From: Leptasterias polaris | Taxonomy: Eukaryota > Echinodermata > Asteroidea > Forcipulatida > Asteriidae | Assembly (NCBI GenBank): GCA_037783415.1 | Contig: JAZGTN010000051.1 | Span: 186,001-250,000, forward strand | Direction of reading: 5' to 3' | DNA length: 64,000 nucleotides | Shown here: in pieces, positions 13,601 through 21,526 of the stretch | Position numbering within the stretch: the stretch's first letter is position 1 | How the letters are laid out: every line of letters begins with the position of its first letter | Translations under genes and position numbers: made by a program | Notes under the pieces: model-generated | What the model was told of the DNA's origin: nothing | The model's database searches: none | Seen by the model: the letters and a program-made list of their open reading frames with translations, nothing else

Positions 13601-16600
13601 TACTGGGGTCAGGAGGAATGTGACACCCACCGTCATTCGAAAAACCATTGCAACGAAGGTATATCTAATCATTTGTTGAACTGTAATCAAGTTTCCATAA
13701 TTAGTTCCACTATTCCACTGTAGCTTTTGAATAATTGCATCGTATCAGCACAATACAAACTTGAGATTATGATGCTAAAATGTCAAAACAAAGCATGCCC
13801 ATAACTTTATTAAGCAAATGCAAAGTGCTTATTTACCCCTTGTTGCTTCAAACACCAAGCCTAAAATTTAATTACAAAATCCATTGTACAAACTCATGCA
13901 GTCTTACTATTTATGTGAAGCTCACATTATTTCCTTTATATCTTCAGTCATGGCAAGTTTTCGGAGATGTAGAAAAGTCGACAGTCGCAGATCATATGCG
14001 GCATGAGCTGTCGACCCAGAGCCACTATTATAAGGCTGCATCATCCTCAGCGGCAGCAGTTGCCGCATATAATCTGATAGACAGGCTACAGGTTCGGGGA
14101 CAAAATGTGAGTTGGATTTTAAAAAATGATTTCAATGCTTTAATGAAAGTATATTGTATTACACCTTTGATGTTAAACAAAAAATATTTGGTGTGATATT
14201 TTCTTTTTTTAATGAATAAAATATACTTTGCAATCGCCTTTTTTGTCTCTTTAGATAAATGAGGGTGCCTCAACGTCTGATCAAACCAACCTAGCTGTAA
14301 GTTTTCTTTATTTTCTACAACTGTATATTTACTAAAATTACTTCATAAAAATTTTGAATCGAATATGTCTTTCACACAGTCTATTTCTAAGCTACCTGCA
14401 TTTGACATATAAAATAGATCATGATCAAACAAGTATGGACAAGAATTTAAGTCAAAAATGTTTCTTTGTGTTTACTACAAGTTTAATGTTTTATAAATAT
14501 ATGTGTTGAATCATTCAGTTTAAAATTCACTTTCCTTCCAGGCCCAGAGGAGGCTTTTCCCCCAAAGAGTAAGTGAGAGACAGATGATTGATACTTGTGT
14601 ATTTCTGTACTTGATTCTGTTTATTTTTTAGTTCCATTGGAAATGGTTGAAAGGTATAATAAAAAAGATGGAAAAAACATTGTGGATTAAAGTTTGAACA
14701 TCATGTGCATTAGTTTGTCATTATTAATGACATCCTTCAAGGGCATATTATTAACAAACTTTTATGAACATTTCACCTCAAAAATTCTTCATATATTCAA
14801 GGTAATAACATTTTCTATCTCTCAATCCTTTTGGTAATACTATATAACCTGGAAATTGTTGGCCTTCTGCATCAACATAATATTTTTCATCTTTTATTAC
14901 AGGAACATGGCAGAGCCACGTCCACGGCTGCAGATGCAACAACCGAATCCAGTCCCCCCCCCCACCCCCGCCAACCAAGTGTTAAGGGTCAATCTAAGGT
15001 AAGTGACCTTAAAGCATTCTGTCACAACCCAAGGTTTGCACTACTCTTAGATTTGACCTTCAGTACTCCACACCCATTTCCCCATCGACACACACACACA
15101 CACACACAAGCTGAGTTAACACTTCTTTAATATTTACAGATTTATTTTACACATTATTTACATGGTAATACATTCACTCTGGTTCTACTTCAGTTCTTGG
15201 GGGGGAGGGGGATGTCTCATCCTTCTCACTCAGTATGGTACGGTCAGTTCATCCTTCCATCAAGCATTCCTATTGTCTGGGCTTCTCCCAAGTTACGAGC
15301 CCTGTAAATACATAATCAACACCGTGCTAACTCCTTCTGTTTACAATAATTTAATTAACTCCAAATATACGATAAATAATTTAAAATAATTCCTCAGAGG
15401 CTTCGTTCAACTTTGAATCTTCGGTGAGGTTCCATAAGAATAGATAAACATAATCATAAAGTTCCTCTTTAAATAATACAACTTAACACAAAAATATAAC
15501 TTACAGGAATACTGTTGACTCCTGGCCTTTCCCGAAGGTTATCACTGCTGATGCAGGCTTTTCTTCAATACAAATTCTATCAAACGGCACTCATTTTTAT
15601 ATTTCAAAACTCTCATTAGTTTTTACTAACTGCCAAAGGCTGGCTATGCCCTCTCTCCTAAGGCAAACTCATCAAGGCTGGCTGCGCCCTCTCCTCGGGA
15701 TACTCGGATGTCGAATGCAAAAATATTATTCTCTAAGGCCCAGATACCCTCCCAAACCAGAACTTGAAATATTTGGAATGTACAAGTTGGTACCTCCCTT
15801 AACTTTTCTACCTGCTCGCTCAAGCAAAACTTTGAATATTCAACATGCAAAACCAATAAATTAACCAATCAAGTAACCTGTTTAAATCACCTCACTCCCA
15901 GGTATGTCTTGAGGTGGTTCACCAAGTCTAAGGAATTTTTAGGGCGCGGTGCGGCCACTAAAAATAAAAACTTGTTCCTTTACTAGATATAACTTAAAGT
16001 TCACTACTACGGCCATTCATAATATAAATTAAGTTACTCTACAGTCTTCTGTTGTAATATCTGGAGTAAGTTCGCTACAATTAATCTCACTCTGTGACAC
16101 GTACTTTGTGTAATCAATATCTGTGCTGTTTTTGTGGTAATCCTGGAAAACATTTTTGATCGAGTAGGACAATCAAATAATTTTCAATCTTGTGCAACCT
16201 TCAAGTATGTCAGACAAGGAGGGCGAATTTGTCCAACAGACGAGCAAACTGAGATGTAACTAAGGTTTTAAGCCATTATGTTACAATAGCATTTCTTACA
16301 ATTTGTTTTGAATTATGTATTTTTCAGAGAAGAGTGAAGGACAGCAAGTTGAGCAAGGTATTATTTTTAAAAATTTCATTCACTTTACAAAACTCTCCAT
16401 ATATTCATGGTGTCAATTTCGTTAATTATCTCTCGAAAGTTATGAAAAGAGACAGGACTTCTACCATACAAACTGTTGGCCTTCTGTATCGGTCCACATT
16501 ACTCAACAAATCCAAATAAAAGACGAAATAAAATGAGTGTCACCATTTTGATATAGTATTTGTACAACTTTTATTACAGGAACATGGCAGATCCAGATCC

Positions 16601-19600
16601 ACGGCTGCTGATGCACCATGTTCACCACCCGAATCCAGTCCCCCCCTCCAACCAAGTATTAAGGGTCAATCTAAAGTAAGTGACCTTAATGCATACTTTG
16701 TTTAATCAATATCCGTGCTGTTTTTGTGGTAATCCTGGAAAAACAAAGTTTTGATCGAGTAAGATTCAAATGACATTCAATCTTGTATAACCTTCATTTC
16801 ACACGAGAGCCGAAGGCCAACGTCCCTTGTTGTGGGCGCCAGTTGTCTGTCCCAAAGATTGTTTGCAATTTTATGACAAACATACACACGATCTCACATA
16901 TCGCATTCCCAACGTACCTTCTTTCCGTGAGATCGCTACGTGTTGGGTCAAAGGTCAAAATTGTTCATTTATCAGTTCGTTGGTGTTCTGTCGGTGTACC
17001 GCGTAATGCAACGTACATGTAACTGCGTTTAGGTTACCATCGAACGCTTTCTGGTTGCCCGCCATTTATCTTCTCACAAAACAACAACATAACCTAGCAC
17101 TGTTTTAGCAGAGACCATCTTCTTCTACGGATAGACATTGCATTGGTATCCACTGCTTTCTTGGTCGAACGTTTTTTGCTCAGGGGATGAAGGGTAACTA
17201 AACAGAATTTGCAACACGAACATTTCTTCCACCGACGCCATTTTCATACAGTGAGGTTACTATTCTCTCGAACAAACAAACGACCTTCCACCGCGCGCGC
17301 GCATGCGTGGTCGTTGTTCTATGACCTGGGACCTTGGTAATCAGCTGTGTGCGTCGTTTCACAAGAGTGATGTTGGCGATTCTAAACAGGAATGCGATTT
17401 TTGGAGGAGATCTTGATCCCAGTTGTTTATTACGCGGGTCTCCGGCGATTTCAGAACACGAATAAATTTCACACGACGCAAATTTGCTATTTTATAACGG
17501 GAATGCGATTTCGTTCCCAACGGGCTATATTACCATAATGTCAGACAAGGAGAGCGAAAGTTGTCCAACAAACGAGCAAACTGAGATGTAACTAACAGTT
17601 TTAATCGATGTTACAACATTCTTACAATTTGTTTTAATTTATGATTTTTCAGAGAAGAGCAAAGGACAGCAAGTTAAGCAAGGTATGACTATTATTAATT
17701 TCATTCACTTAAAAAAAAAAATCTTCATATATTCATGGTTTCAATTTCGTTTATCTCTCGAAACTTATGAAAAGAGACGAGAGGACTCTACCCTGCAAAG
17801 TGTTGGCCTTCTGCATCGGTCCACGATAATCAACAAATCCAAATAGAAGACAAAATAAAATGAGTGTCACCATTTTGATATAGTATTTGTACAACTTTTA
17901 TTACAGGAACATGCGTCCACGTCCACGGCTGCTGATGCACCATGTGCACCAGCCGAATCCAGTCCCCCCCGCCAACCAAGTATTAAGGGTCAATCTAAAG
18001 TAAGTGACATTAAAGCATACTTTGTTTAATCAATATCCGTGCTGTTTTTGTGGTAATCCTGGAAAAACAAAGTTTTTATCGAGTAAGATTCAAATGACAT
18101 TCAATCTTGTATAACCTTCAGATTACCATAATGTCAGACAAGGAGAGCGAAAGTTGTCCAACAGACGAGCAAACTGAGATGTAACTAACAGTTTTAACCG
18201 ATGTTACAATATTCTTACAATTTGTTTTGAATTATGTATTTTTCAGAGAAAAGTGAAGGACAGCAAGTTAAGCAAGGTATGACTATTATTAATTTCATTC
18301 ACTTAAAAAAAAAATCGTCATATATTCATGGTTTCAATTTCGTTTATCTCTCGAAACTTATGATAAGAGACAGGAACTGTACCCTATAAACTGTTGGCCT
18401 TCCGCATCGGTCCATAAGCAACAAATCCAAATAGAAGACAAAATAAAATGAGTGTCACCATTTTGATATAGTATTTGTACAACTTCAACTACAGGAACAT
18501 GCGTCCACGGCTGCTGATGAAGCACCAACTGAATACAGTCCCCCCCGCAAACAAAGAAAAAAGAGTCAATCTAAAGTAAGTGACCTTAAAGCATTGTATA
18601 AAAGGAAAGGCTCTGCTACTTTGTTTACTCAATGATCTGTGCTGTTTTTGTGGTAATCCTGAAAAGTTGAGCAAGGTTAAAGGGTTATTGTCATTTTAAT
18701 TTCACATCACAAATTCTTCATATATTCCATGGTTTTAATCTCTGAAAAGATGATAATAGACTGTAAGTGTGTAAGAAGCTGAACATTCACATCCTTTTTG
18801 TCTGGCAACTAAAAACCTGTTATCTCCATGTAATTTCTTTTCCCAAAACTGGATCATGCACAAACAATTAGTACTGCTGACTGCCCCAGGCAAATTAACT
18901 GCTCATACATTAGGTTTAATGACCCAAGTAATTCAATGTAAACACACTCTCTCTATGAAAAGAAGGTATGCTTTCAGAGTTTTTGTGGCCAAATTCTTTA
19001 ATGGAGCTTTCCTATAATGACAGCCTGCAAACTGTTGGCATTCTGCATTGGGCTGCATTGGGATCTAAGTCAAAATAAAATGAGTGTCTGCAATTTGATA
19101 TAGTATTTGTTCATCTTTTATTTTAGGAACATGACAGATCGACCTTAACAACAACAGCCTCAAAGAGATCCTCAAAAGAGGTATGTGTTCAACTCATATA
19201 TTACCATATTATTGAATTTTGGGTCATCCAACATTTCAATGCATTTTTTAATTGAGCAAAAAATAGTAGAGGTAAAATTCATTTGAACCTGATTTCTTTT
19301 CTTCCGCTGTAATTTTAGAATTTTCTCTCTTGATGTTCAAGGGCTAATTTGCAATCAACTAAACTTTTACTTCTAAGAATAATATCAAAAGCACCTAGCA
19401 AAAGAAATACTTTGGTATGTGTTGGGCTCTTTGCTTTGCATTTTGTTATGTGTGTACCAGCTACCTTGAATTGATACATGCACGTCATATGGATTTGCCT
19501 GCAGCACCATCTTACCAAAATAACAAAGACAGTATACACAAAGGAAACTGTTGGTTTGTTACTTCATAGATCTAGTCATTATATCACGTGTTAAAACTCC

Positions 19601-20083
19601 CACTAAATGACCAGGCTTGAACCGACATCAATGCATAAACTCTCTGAGTTCTCTATTCATGACACTGACTGGCATCATAATTGTTTTCTATTTGTTTGTT
19701 CTTGAAATATAAATGACAGGAAGGGGTTAAATTTTGTGCCAACATTCTGGTACCATAATTGAAATTTATTTATTTATGATTTTTTTAAACAGAGAGGCGT
19801 ACATGTCGGAGGACTCGTGGCAATACACTTGACTCAGGAAACGGGGAGACCGTTCATTGGTATCGTTCGAAATATGACAGTCCCTATAACAATTCAGTGG
19901 ATGGAGGGGAGTTATGCAAGTTCCTGGCGTCCATCTATTTTTGTCAATGGTAATCCATATTTAGATTATGTTAATATTGAGTCAGTGCTTCTTGTGGATT
20001 TTAAACTAAATAACAAAAACAAATTAAGAAAAGAAACAATAAAACAATTACGGCAACTCTATAGAGAAATCGATGAATTTTAA
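249..20083 (+). CDS. Domesticated tyrosine-recombinase-like zinc-finger protein (24-exon gene model)
   Basis: I joined 24 exons by GT-AG sites; all junction phases agree and give about 899 residues. Order: acidic Ser/Pro/Glu repeats (36-152); zinc finger C159-x2-C162-x9-H172-x4-H177; zinc finger C208-x4-C213-x10-H224-x4-H229; helical core-binding-like region (about 262-412); catalytic domain (413-610); Ser/Pro/Lys cassette repeats (625-803); C-terminal domain (804-899). Catalytic residues read as R444 (in SNGARAGV), K475 in a VKKHKT hairpin, R551 (in VIRKTIAT), H576 and Y585. H576 and Y585 are nine residues apart, as in XerD. The usual His three residues before the second Arg is Thr here. Family knowledge: tyrosine recombinases cut and join DNA through the Tyr. 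No terminal repeats flank the gene and it has many introns, so I infer a host nuclear DNA-binding gene, whose catalytic activity is unknown. The terminal exons and cassette usage need transcript support. Confidence 0.75.
793..1010 (-). mobile_element. Partial MITE, family 2 (reverse copy)
   Basis: It matches the reverse complement of 10200-10350 with many substitutions. Shared blocks include AAAGAGCT, CCTTTGAAG and ATCTGAGAAAGGCT. It is truncated at one side and non-coding. Confidence 0.5.
1655..1693. repeat. (CTGG)n microsatellite
   Basis: About nine uninterrupted copies of GGCT/CTGG lie in intron 1. The predicted WLAG peptide repeat of a short ORF across it is a by-product of the microsatellite. 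Confidence 0.95.
1781..2222. mobile_element. 442-bp MITE with ~28-bp perfect terminal inverted repeats
   Basis: The left end, GTGACCCACTCCGGAAAAAG followed by GTGACATAA, is mirrored exactly at 2195-2222. ATAT flanks both sides and may be a 4-bp target duplication. The interior is A+T-rich and non-coding. Near-perfect ends suggest fairly recent mobility. I do not assign a superfamily. Confidence 0.85.
2331..2497. repeat. Dispersed repeat shared with 58.6 kb
   Basis: Blocks such as TAGTGTGACCACA and CCGGAACACACTCAAA recur in the same order at 58601-58783 inside another element. This is therefore a copy of a dispersed repeat, diverged and non-coding. Confidence 0.55.
2498..4690. other. No recognisable feature
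   Basis: Intron sequence of ordinary composition with short ATG-rich and CATG-rich runs. Small ORFs on both strands show no family resemblance and no splice support, and I leave them unannotated. Confidence 0.6.
4705..5812. repeat. Degenerate array of short palindromic units, split by a LINE
   Basis: At 4705-4770, 5368-5515 and 5743-5812 the sequence repeats imperfect hairpins of the form TGTTCCC-AAAACAGG-CAACA, TTTCCTGAACAGGGAAAC and CTCCAGAATTGGAG, at spacings of roughly 30 bp. The blocks look like one array interrupted by the LINE fragment at 4780-5364 and by A/T-rich sequence. Confidence 0.55.
4780..5364 (+). mobile_element. 5'-truncated non-LTR retrotransposon (LINE) 3' end
   Basis: From about 4797 to 5258 the reading frame encodes the C-terminal part of a LINE reverse transcriptase protein. 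Family-typical motifs visible are RPLMEYCCHIW, LLDRVQKR and, near the end, RTASLWNSLPD. A ~100-bp 3' UTR and an A-rich tail (about 5335-5364) follow. The 5' end, including the RT catalytic core, is missing. It is an old insertion in intron 1. Confidence 0.8.
5991..6049 (+). CDS. Exon 2, recombinase-like gene
   Basis: Acceptor TTGTTATAG, donor GTAAGT. It encodes AMNLLEKLAAGGKILSGEE and ends in phase 2. The internal ATG at 5994 is an alternative start. The residues look helical, with no recognised domain. Confidence 0.6.
6640..6684 (+). CDS. Exon 3, recombinase-like gene
   Basis: Acceptor TTTTTAAAG, donor GTAATT. Joined in phase 2 it reads DSPIAAIDKQDELEK with no stop and passes phase 2 to the next exon. 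It is short and charged; support is frame continuity and splice sites only. Confidence 0.5.
7143..7491 (+). CDS. Exon 4: acidic Ser/Pro/Glu repeat region
   Basis: Acceptor GTTCTCTAG, donor GTAAGT. Residues 36-152 are low complexity. About four near-identical 39-bp units encode SPSGETESDDGED, followed by 18-bp units encoding SPSGES or SPPSGES. It is highly acidic and full of possible casein-kinase-type Ser sites (inference). Tandem DNA repeats here make the copy number likely to vary between alleles. It ends GGLKRS before the zinc-finger exon. Confidence 0.75.
7884..8011 (+). CDS. Exon 5: first C2H2 zinc finger
   Basis: Acceptor CATGTTTAG, donor GTAAGT. It encodes PRKTRKCPLCRLWTRYMSQH and onward, giving C-x2-C-x9-H-x4-H flanked by basic residues. 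The loop is shorter than the classic x12 finger. A Lys/Gln-rich helix follows. Phase 0 in, phase 2 out. Confidence 0.75.
8262..8617 (-). mobile_element. TTAA-flanked MITE, family 1 (reverse copy)
   Basis: It runs from TTAAAGGGTGT to CTCCCTTTAA, with the family's inner sequence in reverse orientation. It abuts the next copy and shares a TTAA with it. TTAA target duplications are typical of piggyBac and Kolobok superfamilies, but no transposase is present. Confidence 0.75.
8614..8947 (+). mobile_element. TTAA-flanked MITE, family 1 (forward copy)
   Basis: 334 bp with ends TTAAAGGGTGTGCACAACAT and a mirrored ACACACCCTTTAA. It is head-to-head with the preceding copy. It is non-coding and lies in intron 5. 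Confidence 0.85.
9153..9264 (+). CDS. Exon 6: second C2H2 zinc finger
   Basis: Acceptor TTTAATGTACAG, donor GTATAG. Entered in phase 2 it encodes the finger CPVKGCGSVGLLRVDHHLRR plus VHGM, i.e. C-x4-C-x10-H-x4-H. It ends in phase 0. Two fingers in tandem imply nucleic-acid or protein binding (inference). Confidence 0.75.
9438..10005 (+). mobile_element. Family 1 MITE interrupted by a ~247-bp insertion
   Basis: TTAA ends at 9438 and 10002 enclose the family 1 sequence. Comparison with the copy at 8614-8947 shows an extra block at about 9708-9954 that starts with a long T run. A poly-T start suggests an antisense retroelement 3' end (inference). Confidence 0.75.
10002..10350 (+). mobile_element. 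MITE family 2 copy
   Basis: It shares the TTAA at 10002 with the preceding element. The inner sequence (GTGTATCCCAACACATGCAT and CTTTCTCAGATTAACAATGT) recurs in diverged form at 23400-23700 and reversed at 793-1010. The right end is unclear. Confidence 0.55.
10389..10476 (+). CDS. Exon 7: basic linker
   Basis: Acceptor CTTCCACAG, donor GTAAGT. It encodes KERKTYRNLLETAKPTEKSP followed by SKPKRRFNN. The KPKRR cluster is a plausible nuclear localisation signal (inference). Phase 0 in, phase 1 out. Confidence 0.65.
10941..11091 (+). CDS. Exon 8: start of core-binding-like helical region
   Basis: Acceptor TTTACATAG, donor GTAAGT. It reads DPLLAEFLKYLVAVEGISHK and onward to SLTE, predicted helical. 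It resembles the start of the N-terminal DNA-binding region of tyrosine recombinases. Phase 1 in, phase 2 out. Confidence 0.7.
11474..11703 (+). CDS. Exon 9: core-binding (SAM-like) domain
   Basis: Acceptor CTTCTTTAG, donor GTAATT. Residues 312-388 include LQPGTIKHYGQSLVKLTTFL, the kind of helix that opens integrase core-binding domains, and end in a Lys/Arg-rich helix. A perfect 20-bp-arm inverted repeat (11585-11628) lies within the coding sequence. Phase 2 in, phase 1 out. Confidence 0.75.
11585..11628. repeat. Perfect coding hairpin: 20-bp arms, 4-nt loop
   Basis: The left arm ATCTGTGGGCATCACGGAGA and its exact reverse complement at 11609-11628 are separated by AATC. Both arms are coding (around SVGITEKSLRDAHR). 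A perfect hairpin of this length is not expected by chance in an exon. Confidence 0.95.
12257..12328 (+). CDS. Exon 10: linker to catalytic domain
   Basis: Acceptor CTTTTGTAG, donor GTAAGG. It encodes EEILSQHELEEYDTAVKPMV followed by QHIL. Short and helical; phase 1 in and out. Confidence 0.65.
12655..12827 (+). CDS. Exon 11: catalytic box I
   Basis: Acceptor TTGTTTACAG, donor GTAAGT. It includes LAILLSNGARAGVIANMEI. The Arg after NGA matches the first catalytic Arg of tyrosine recombinases (R444 in the model), with helices on either side as in the family. It ends with the strand GRWVII. Phase 1 in, phase 0 out. Confidence 0.8.
13398..13658 (+). CDS. Exon 12: catalytic Lys hairpin and second Arg
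   Basis: Acceptor TTAAAATAG, donor GTATAT. It begins VKKHKTADVAGPAEIVI, a beta-hairpin with the conserved Lys, and ends TPTVIRKTIATK, which holds the second catalytic Arg. The HxxR His is replaced by Thr, a change that can weaken but need not abolish catalysis. Phase 0 on both sides. Confidence 0.8.
13948..14106 (+). CDS. Exon 13: His and Tyr of the active site
   Basis: Acceptor TATCTTCAG, donor GTGAGT. It encodes VADHMRHELSTQSHYYKAAS. His and Tyr lie nine residues apart as in XerD-type enzymes, so the nucleophile is probably the second Tyr. An Ala-rich helix follows. Phase 0 on both sides. Confidence 0.8.
14255..14296 (+). CDS. Exon 14: short linker
   Basis: Acceptor TGTCTCTTTAG, donor GTAAGT. 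It encodes INEGASTSDQTNLA. Phase 0 on both sides. Confidence 0.6.
14542..14568 (+). CDS. Exon 15: first short cassette exon
   Basis: Acceptor CTTCCTTCCAG, donor GTAAGT. It encodes AQRRLFPQR. It occupies the position that RR(V/A)KDSKLSK exons hold in the later cassettes. Phase 0 on both sides. Confidence 0.55.
14903..14998 (+). CDS. Exon 16: long cassette exon, copy 1
   Basis: Acceptor TTTTATTACAG, donor GTAAGT. It begins EHGRATSTAADA and ends QPSVKGQSK, with a Pro run expanded by a C tract. Paralogous exons lie at 16580, 17907 and 18495. Phase 0 on both sides. Confidence 0.7.
15020..16099. mobile_element. 1.08-kb solo LTR-like insertion in a cassette intron
   Basis: The ends are TGTCACA and TGTGACA. 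Duplicated introns downstream show the uninterrupted ancestral site, GCATACTTTG. The flanks CATTC (15015-15019) and CGTAC (16100-16104) each differ by one base from CATAC, so a 5-bp target duplication is inferred. Ends and duplication fit a solo LTR of a Ty3/Gypsy-type element. I found no retroviral-type coding sequence. Confidence 0.65.
16328..16357 (+). CDS. Exon 17: short cassette exon, copy 2
   Basis: Acceptor ATTTTTCAG, donor GTATTA. It encodes RRVKDSKLSK. Two almost identical 30-bp exons follow at 17653 and 18247. Phase 0 on both sides. Confidence 0.7.
16580..16675 (+). CDS. Exon 18: long cassette exon, copy 2
   Basis: Acceptor TTATTACAG, donor GTAAGT. It encodes EHGRSRSTAADAPCSPPESS and onward to SIKGQSK, 32 residues, phase 0 on both sides. 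Confidence 0.7.
16798..17527. mobile_element. ~730-bp insertion of unknown class in a cassette intron
   Basis: The paralogous intron at 18110-18140 runs ACCTTCAGATTACCATAATG uninterrupted, whereas here about 730 bp lie between ACCTTCA and ATTACCATAATG. The insert is less A+T-rich than its surroundings, has a short CG-repeat (GCGCGCGCGC near 17297), and repeats GGAATGCGATTT and CCCAACG motifs. No coding region or clear terminal repeats were found. Confidence 0.6.
17653..17682 (+). CDS. Exon 19: short cassette exon, copy 3
   Basis: Acceptor ATTTTTCAG, donor GTATGA. It encodes RRAKDSKLSK, phase 0 on both sides. Confidence 0.7.
17907..17999 (+). CDS. Exon 20: long cassette exon, copy 3
   Basis: Acceptor TTATTACAG, donor GTAAGT. 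It encodes EHASTSTAADAPCAPAESSP and onward to SIKGQSK, 31 residues, phase 0 on both sides. Confidence 0.7.
18247..18276 (+). CDS. Exon 21: short cassette exon, copy 4
   Basis: Acceptor ATTTTTCAG, donor GTATGA. It encodes RKVKDSKLSK, phase 0 on both sides. Confidence 0.7.
18495..18575 (+). CDS. Exon 22: long cassette exon, copy 4
   Basis: Acceptor CAACTACAG, donor GTAAGT. It encodes EHASTAADEAPTEYSPPRKQ and then RKKSQSK. The RKQRKK cluster is a plausible nuclear signal not seen in the other copies (inference). Confidence 0.65.
18661..18676 (+). pseudogene. Relic of a fifth short cassette exon
   Basis: AAGTTGAGCAAGGTTAAAGG resembles the 3' half of the RRVKDSKLSK exon plus its donor, but the 5' half and the acceptor are gone. 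It lies where the next cassette would start. Confidence 0.4.
18780..19012. mobile_element. Truncated MITE, family 3
   Basis: It matches the complete copy at 21259-21526 (blocks GTCTGGCAACTAAAA, CCTGTTATCTCCATGTA and CTTTAATGGAGCTTTCC). The left terminal repeat is missing. Confidence 0.65.
19127..19180 (+). CDS. Exon 23: diverged long cassette exon
   Basis: Acceptor TTTTATTTTAG, donor GTATGTG. It encodes EHDRSTLTTTASKRSSKE. The EH(x)RST start marks it as a diverged cassette copy. Phase 0 on both sides. Confidence 0.6.
19181..19792 (+). other. Intron 23, no other feature seen
   Basis: About 610 bp of A+T-rich sequence between the last cassette exon and the terminal exon. A 74-codon antisense ORF (19315-19539) has no family resemblance. 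Confidence 0.5.
19793..20083 (+). CDS. Exon 24: terminal exon, possible SH3-like barrel domain
   Basis: Acceptor TTTTTTTAAACAG; stop TAA at 20081-20083. Residues 804-899 alternate strands around GGLVAIHLTQETGRPFIGIV and ITIQWMEGSYASSWRP, with conserved-looking Trp/Gly/Tyr, then end in a charged helix (about 26 residues). The pattern recalls chromo/Tudor/BAH-type small barrels used in chromatin binding, but this is inference from shape only. AATAAA signals occur near 20613 and 20652. Confidence 0.7.
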   Translation, partial: RGVHVGGLVAIHLTQETGRPFIGIVRNMTVPITIQWMEGSYASSWRPSIFVNGNPYLDYVNIESVLLVDFKLNNKNKLRKETIKQLRQLYREIDEF

Positions 20084-20217
20084 TCTTTTTGCTCTGAACT
20101 TTTTTTCTTCTTATACACGGAGGACCCCACTCTCCCTCCCCTCCATCCAAATAAGATTGAAAGTTATTTATTTTCAAGGTATTGTACATGGTTGGCAAGG
20201 ACAAAAAACAGTGTTGT

Positions 20218-20547
20218 TTAAAGGTATTATACAGGATTGGTAGAGCTGACAAAACAATCACAGACAGTGTTCATGTTTTGTGTAATCAACCACATACATG
20301 AAATAACAAACCTGTGAAAATTTGAGCTCAATTGGTCACGTGTGTTTTCTGTTTTTCAAACATCGAGTTTATTTTCGCGCGCGATAAAAACTATTGTTTT
20401 ACTCATTTCTCAAAAACGATAGCATTTTAGGCAAAAATATTTTAAGGGAACCTTTTCTACCATTACTTACTTTACATCATGTAAGTTACGTGTGAATCTG
20501 TGAACATTTTTGTTTGTCGATCTTACCAACAGTGTACAGGCCTTTAA
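20218..20547 (+). mobile_element. TTAA-flanked MITE, family 1
   Basis: TTAA ends, with the family core ATGAAATAACAAACCTGTGA and a mirrored end near CAGTGTACAGGCCTTTAA. More diverged than the intron 5 copies. A short copy of the left end also lies just upstream at about 20175-20200. Confidence 0.7.
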
Positions 20548-21258
20548 GTCTGAAAGCTTACTGATTAAAAATATCATACTAGAACATTTAAGTATGAACT
20601 ACTTCCCTCCAAAATAAAATCAAGTTTGTGAAAACTGTGTCTGAAAACCTTGAATAAAATCCTTAGAAACAGAAAACAATAGCAGCTGATTTTGGTTGTG
20701 AAAACAAAAATTAAGGAAATTGTCGTTATTTGCTTGGTATTTCAATATTTTATGATGACATATTGAATGGATTATGCCGAAAATTTCACAGGATTGTTAT
20801 TTCATGGCCATGGTGGATAACACAAAACATAAACCAGGCCTGTGAGATTTCCGTTTTGTTTTTTTTTAACTTTTTGGCCTTATATCAATCATGTATAAAT
20901 GCTTGGCAACAATAATGTACAACTACAATAATGTGAAATAAGCCTAGTTACTGGATCAATGGGGTGCCCCAATTAGACCAGCGTAAATGCGTTACGCGCG
21001 CTCACTTGACGTTCCACTCGCTCACTTGACGTTCCACAATCATTCTTACATCAGGTAGTGTTTCAGCTAATTTTTTAGGGTCCACTCAAAGGCCTGATAA
21101 ATACTTACTGTGACCATTTTTCAGCTCTATCAAGCCTGTATAATACCTTAAAACAACTCAGTGATTACAGAATCTTGTTAACGATTTATCAGATCTGTTA
21201 TTGACTAACTGACAATATTTATTTATTTACAAAAATATGAGAAATGGTGGTCATTATG
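20548..21258. other. Intergenic, little seen
   Basis: It contains a direct repeat of CTCACTTGACGTTCCAC near 21001-21037 and a GCGCGCTC patch. No gene is supported. Confidence 0.5.
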
Positions 21259-21526
21259 GGAAAGCTCCATTAAAGAAAGAAGCTGAAAAAACACATTGTT
21301 TTAGTCTGGCAACTAAAACCTGTTATCTCCATGTATTTCTTTTCCAAATAGTGGAGTTAACTGGAACAGGCACACATGTGCTTCTGACTGCCCCAGTCAG
21401 ATTAACTGCTCATTAAGTTTAATGGCCCAAGTAATTTAATGTAAACACACTCACTATGTGAGAAGAAGAATGTATACTTTCTGAGTTTACTTAGCCACAA
21501 TTTAAAATTCTTTAATGGAGCTTTCC
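21259..21526. mobile_element. Complete MITE, family 3 (268 bp)
   Basis: Terminal inverted repeat GGAAAGCTCCATTAAAGAA on the left is mirrored by TTCTTTAATGGAGCTTTCC on the right. Non-coding. A truncated relative lies at 18780-19012. Confidence 0.85.
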
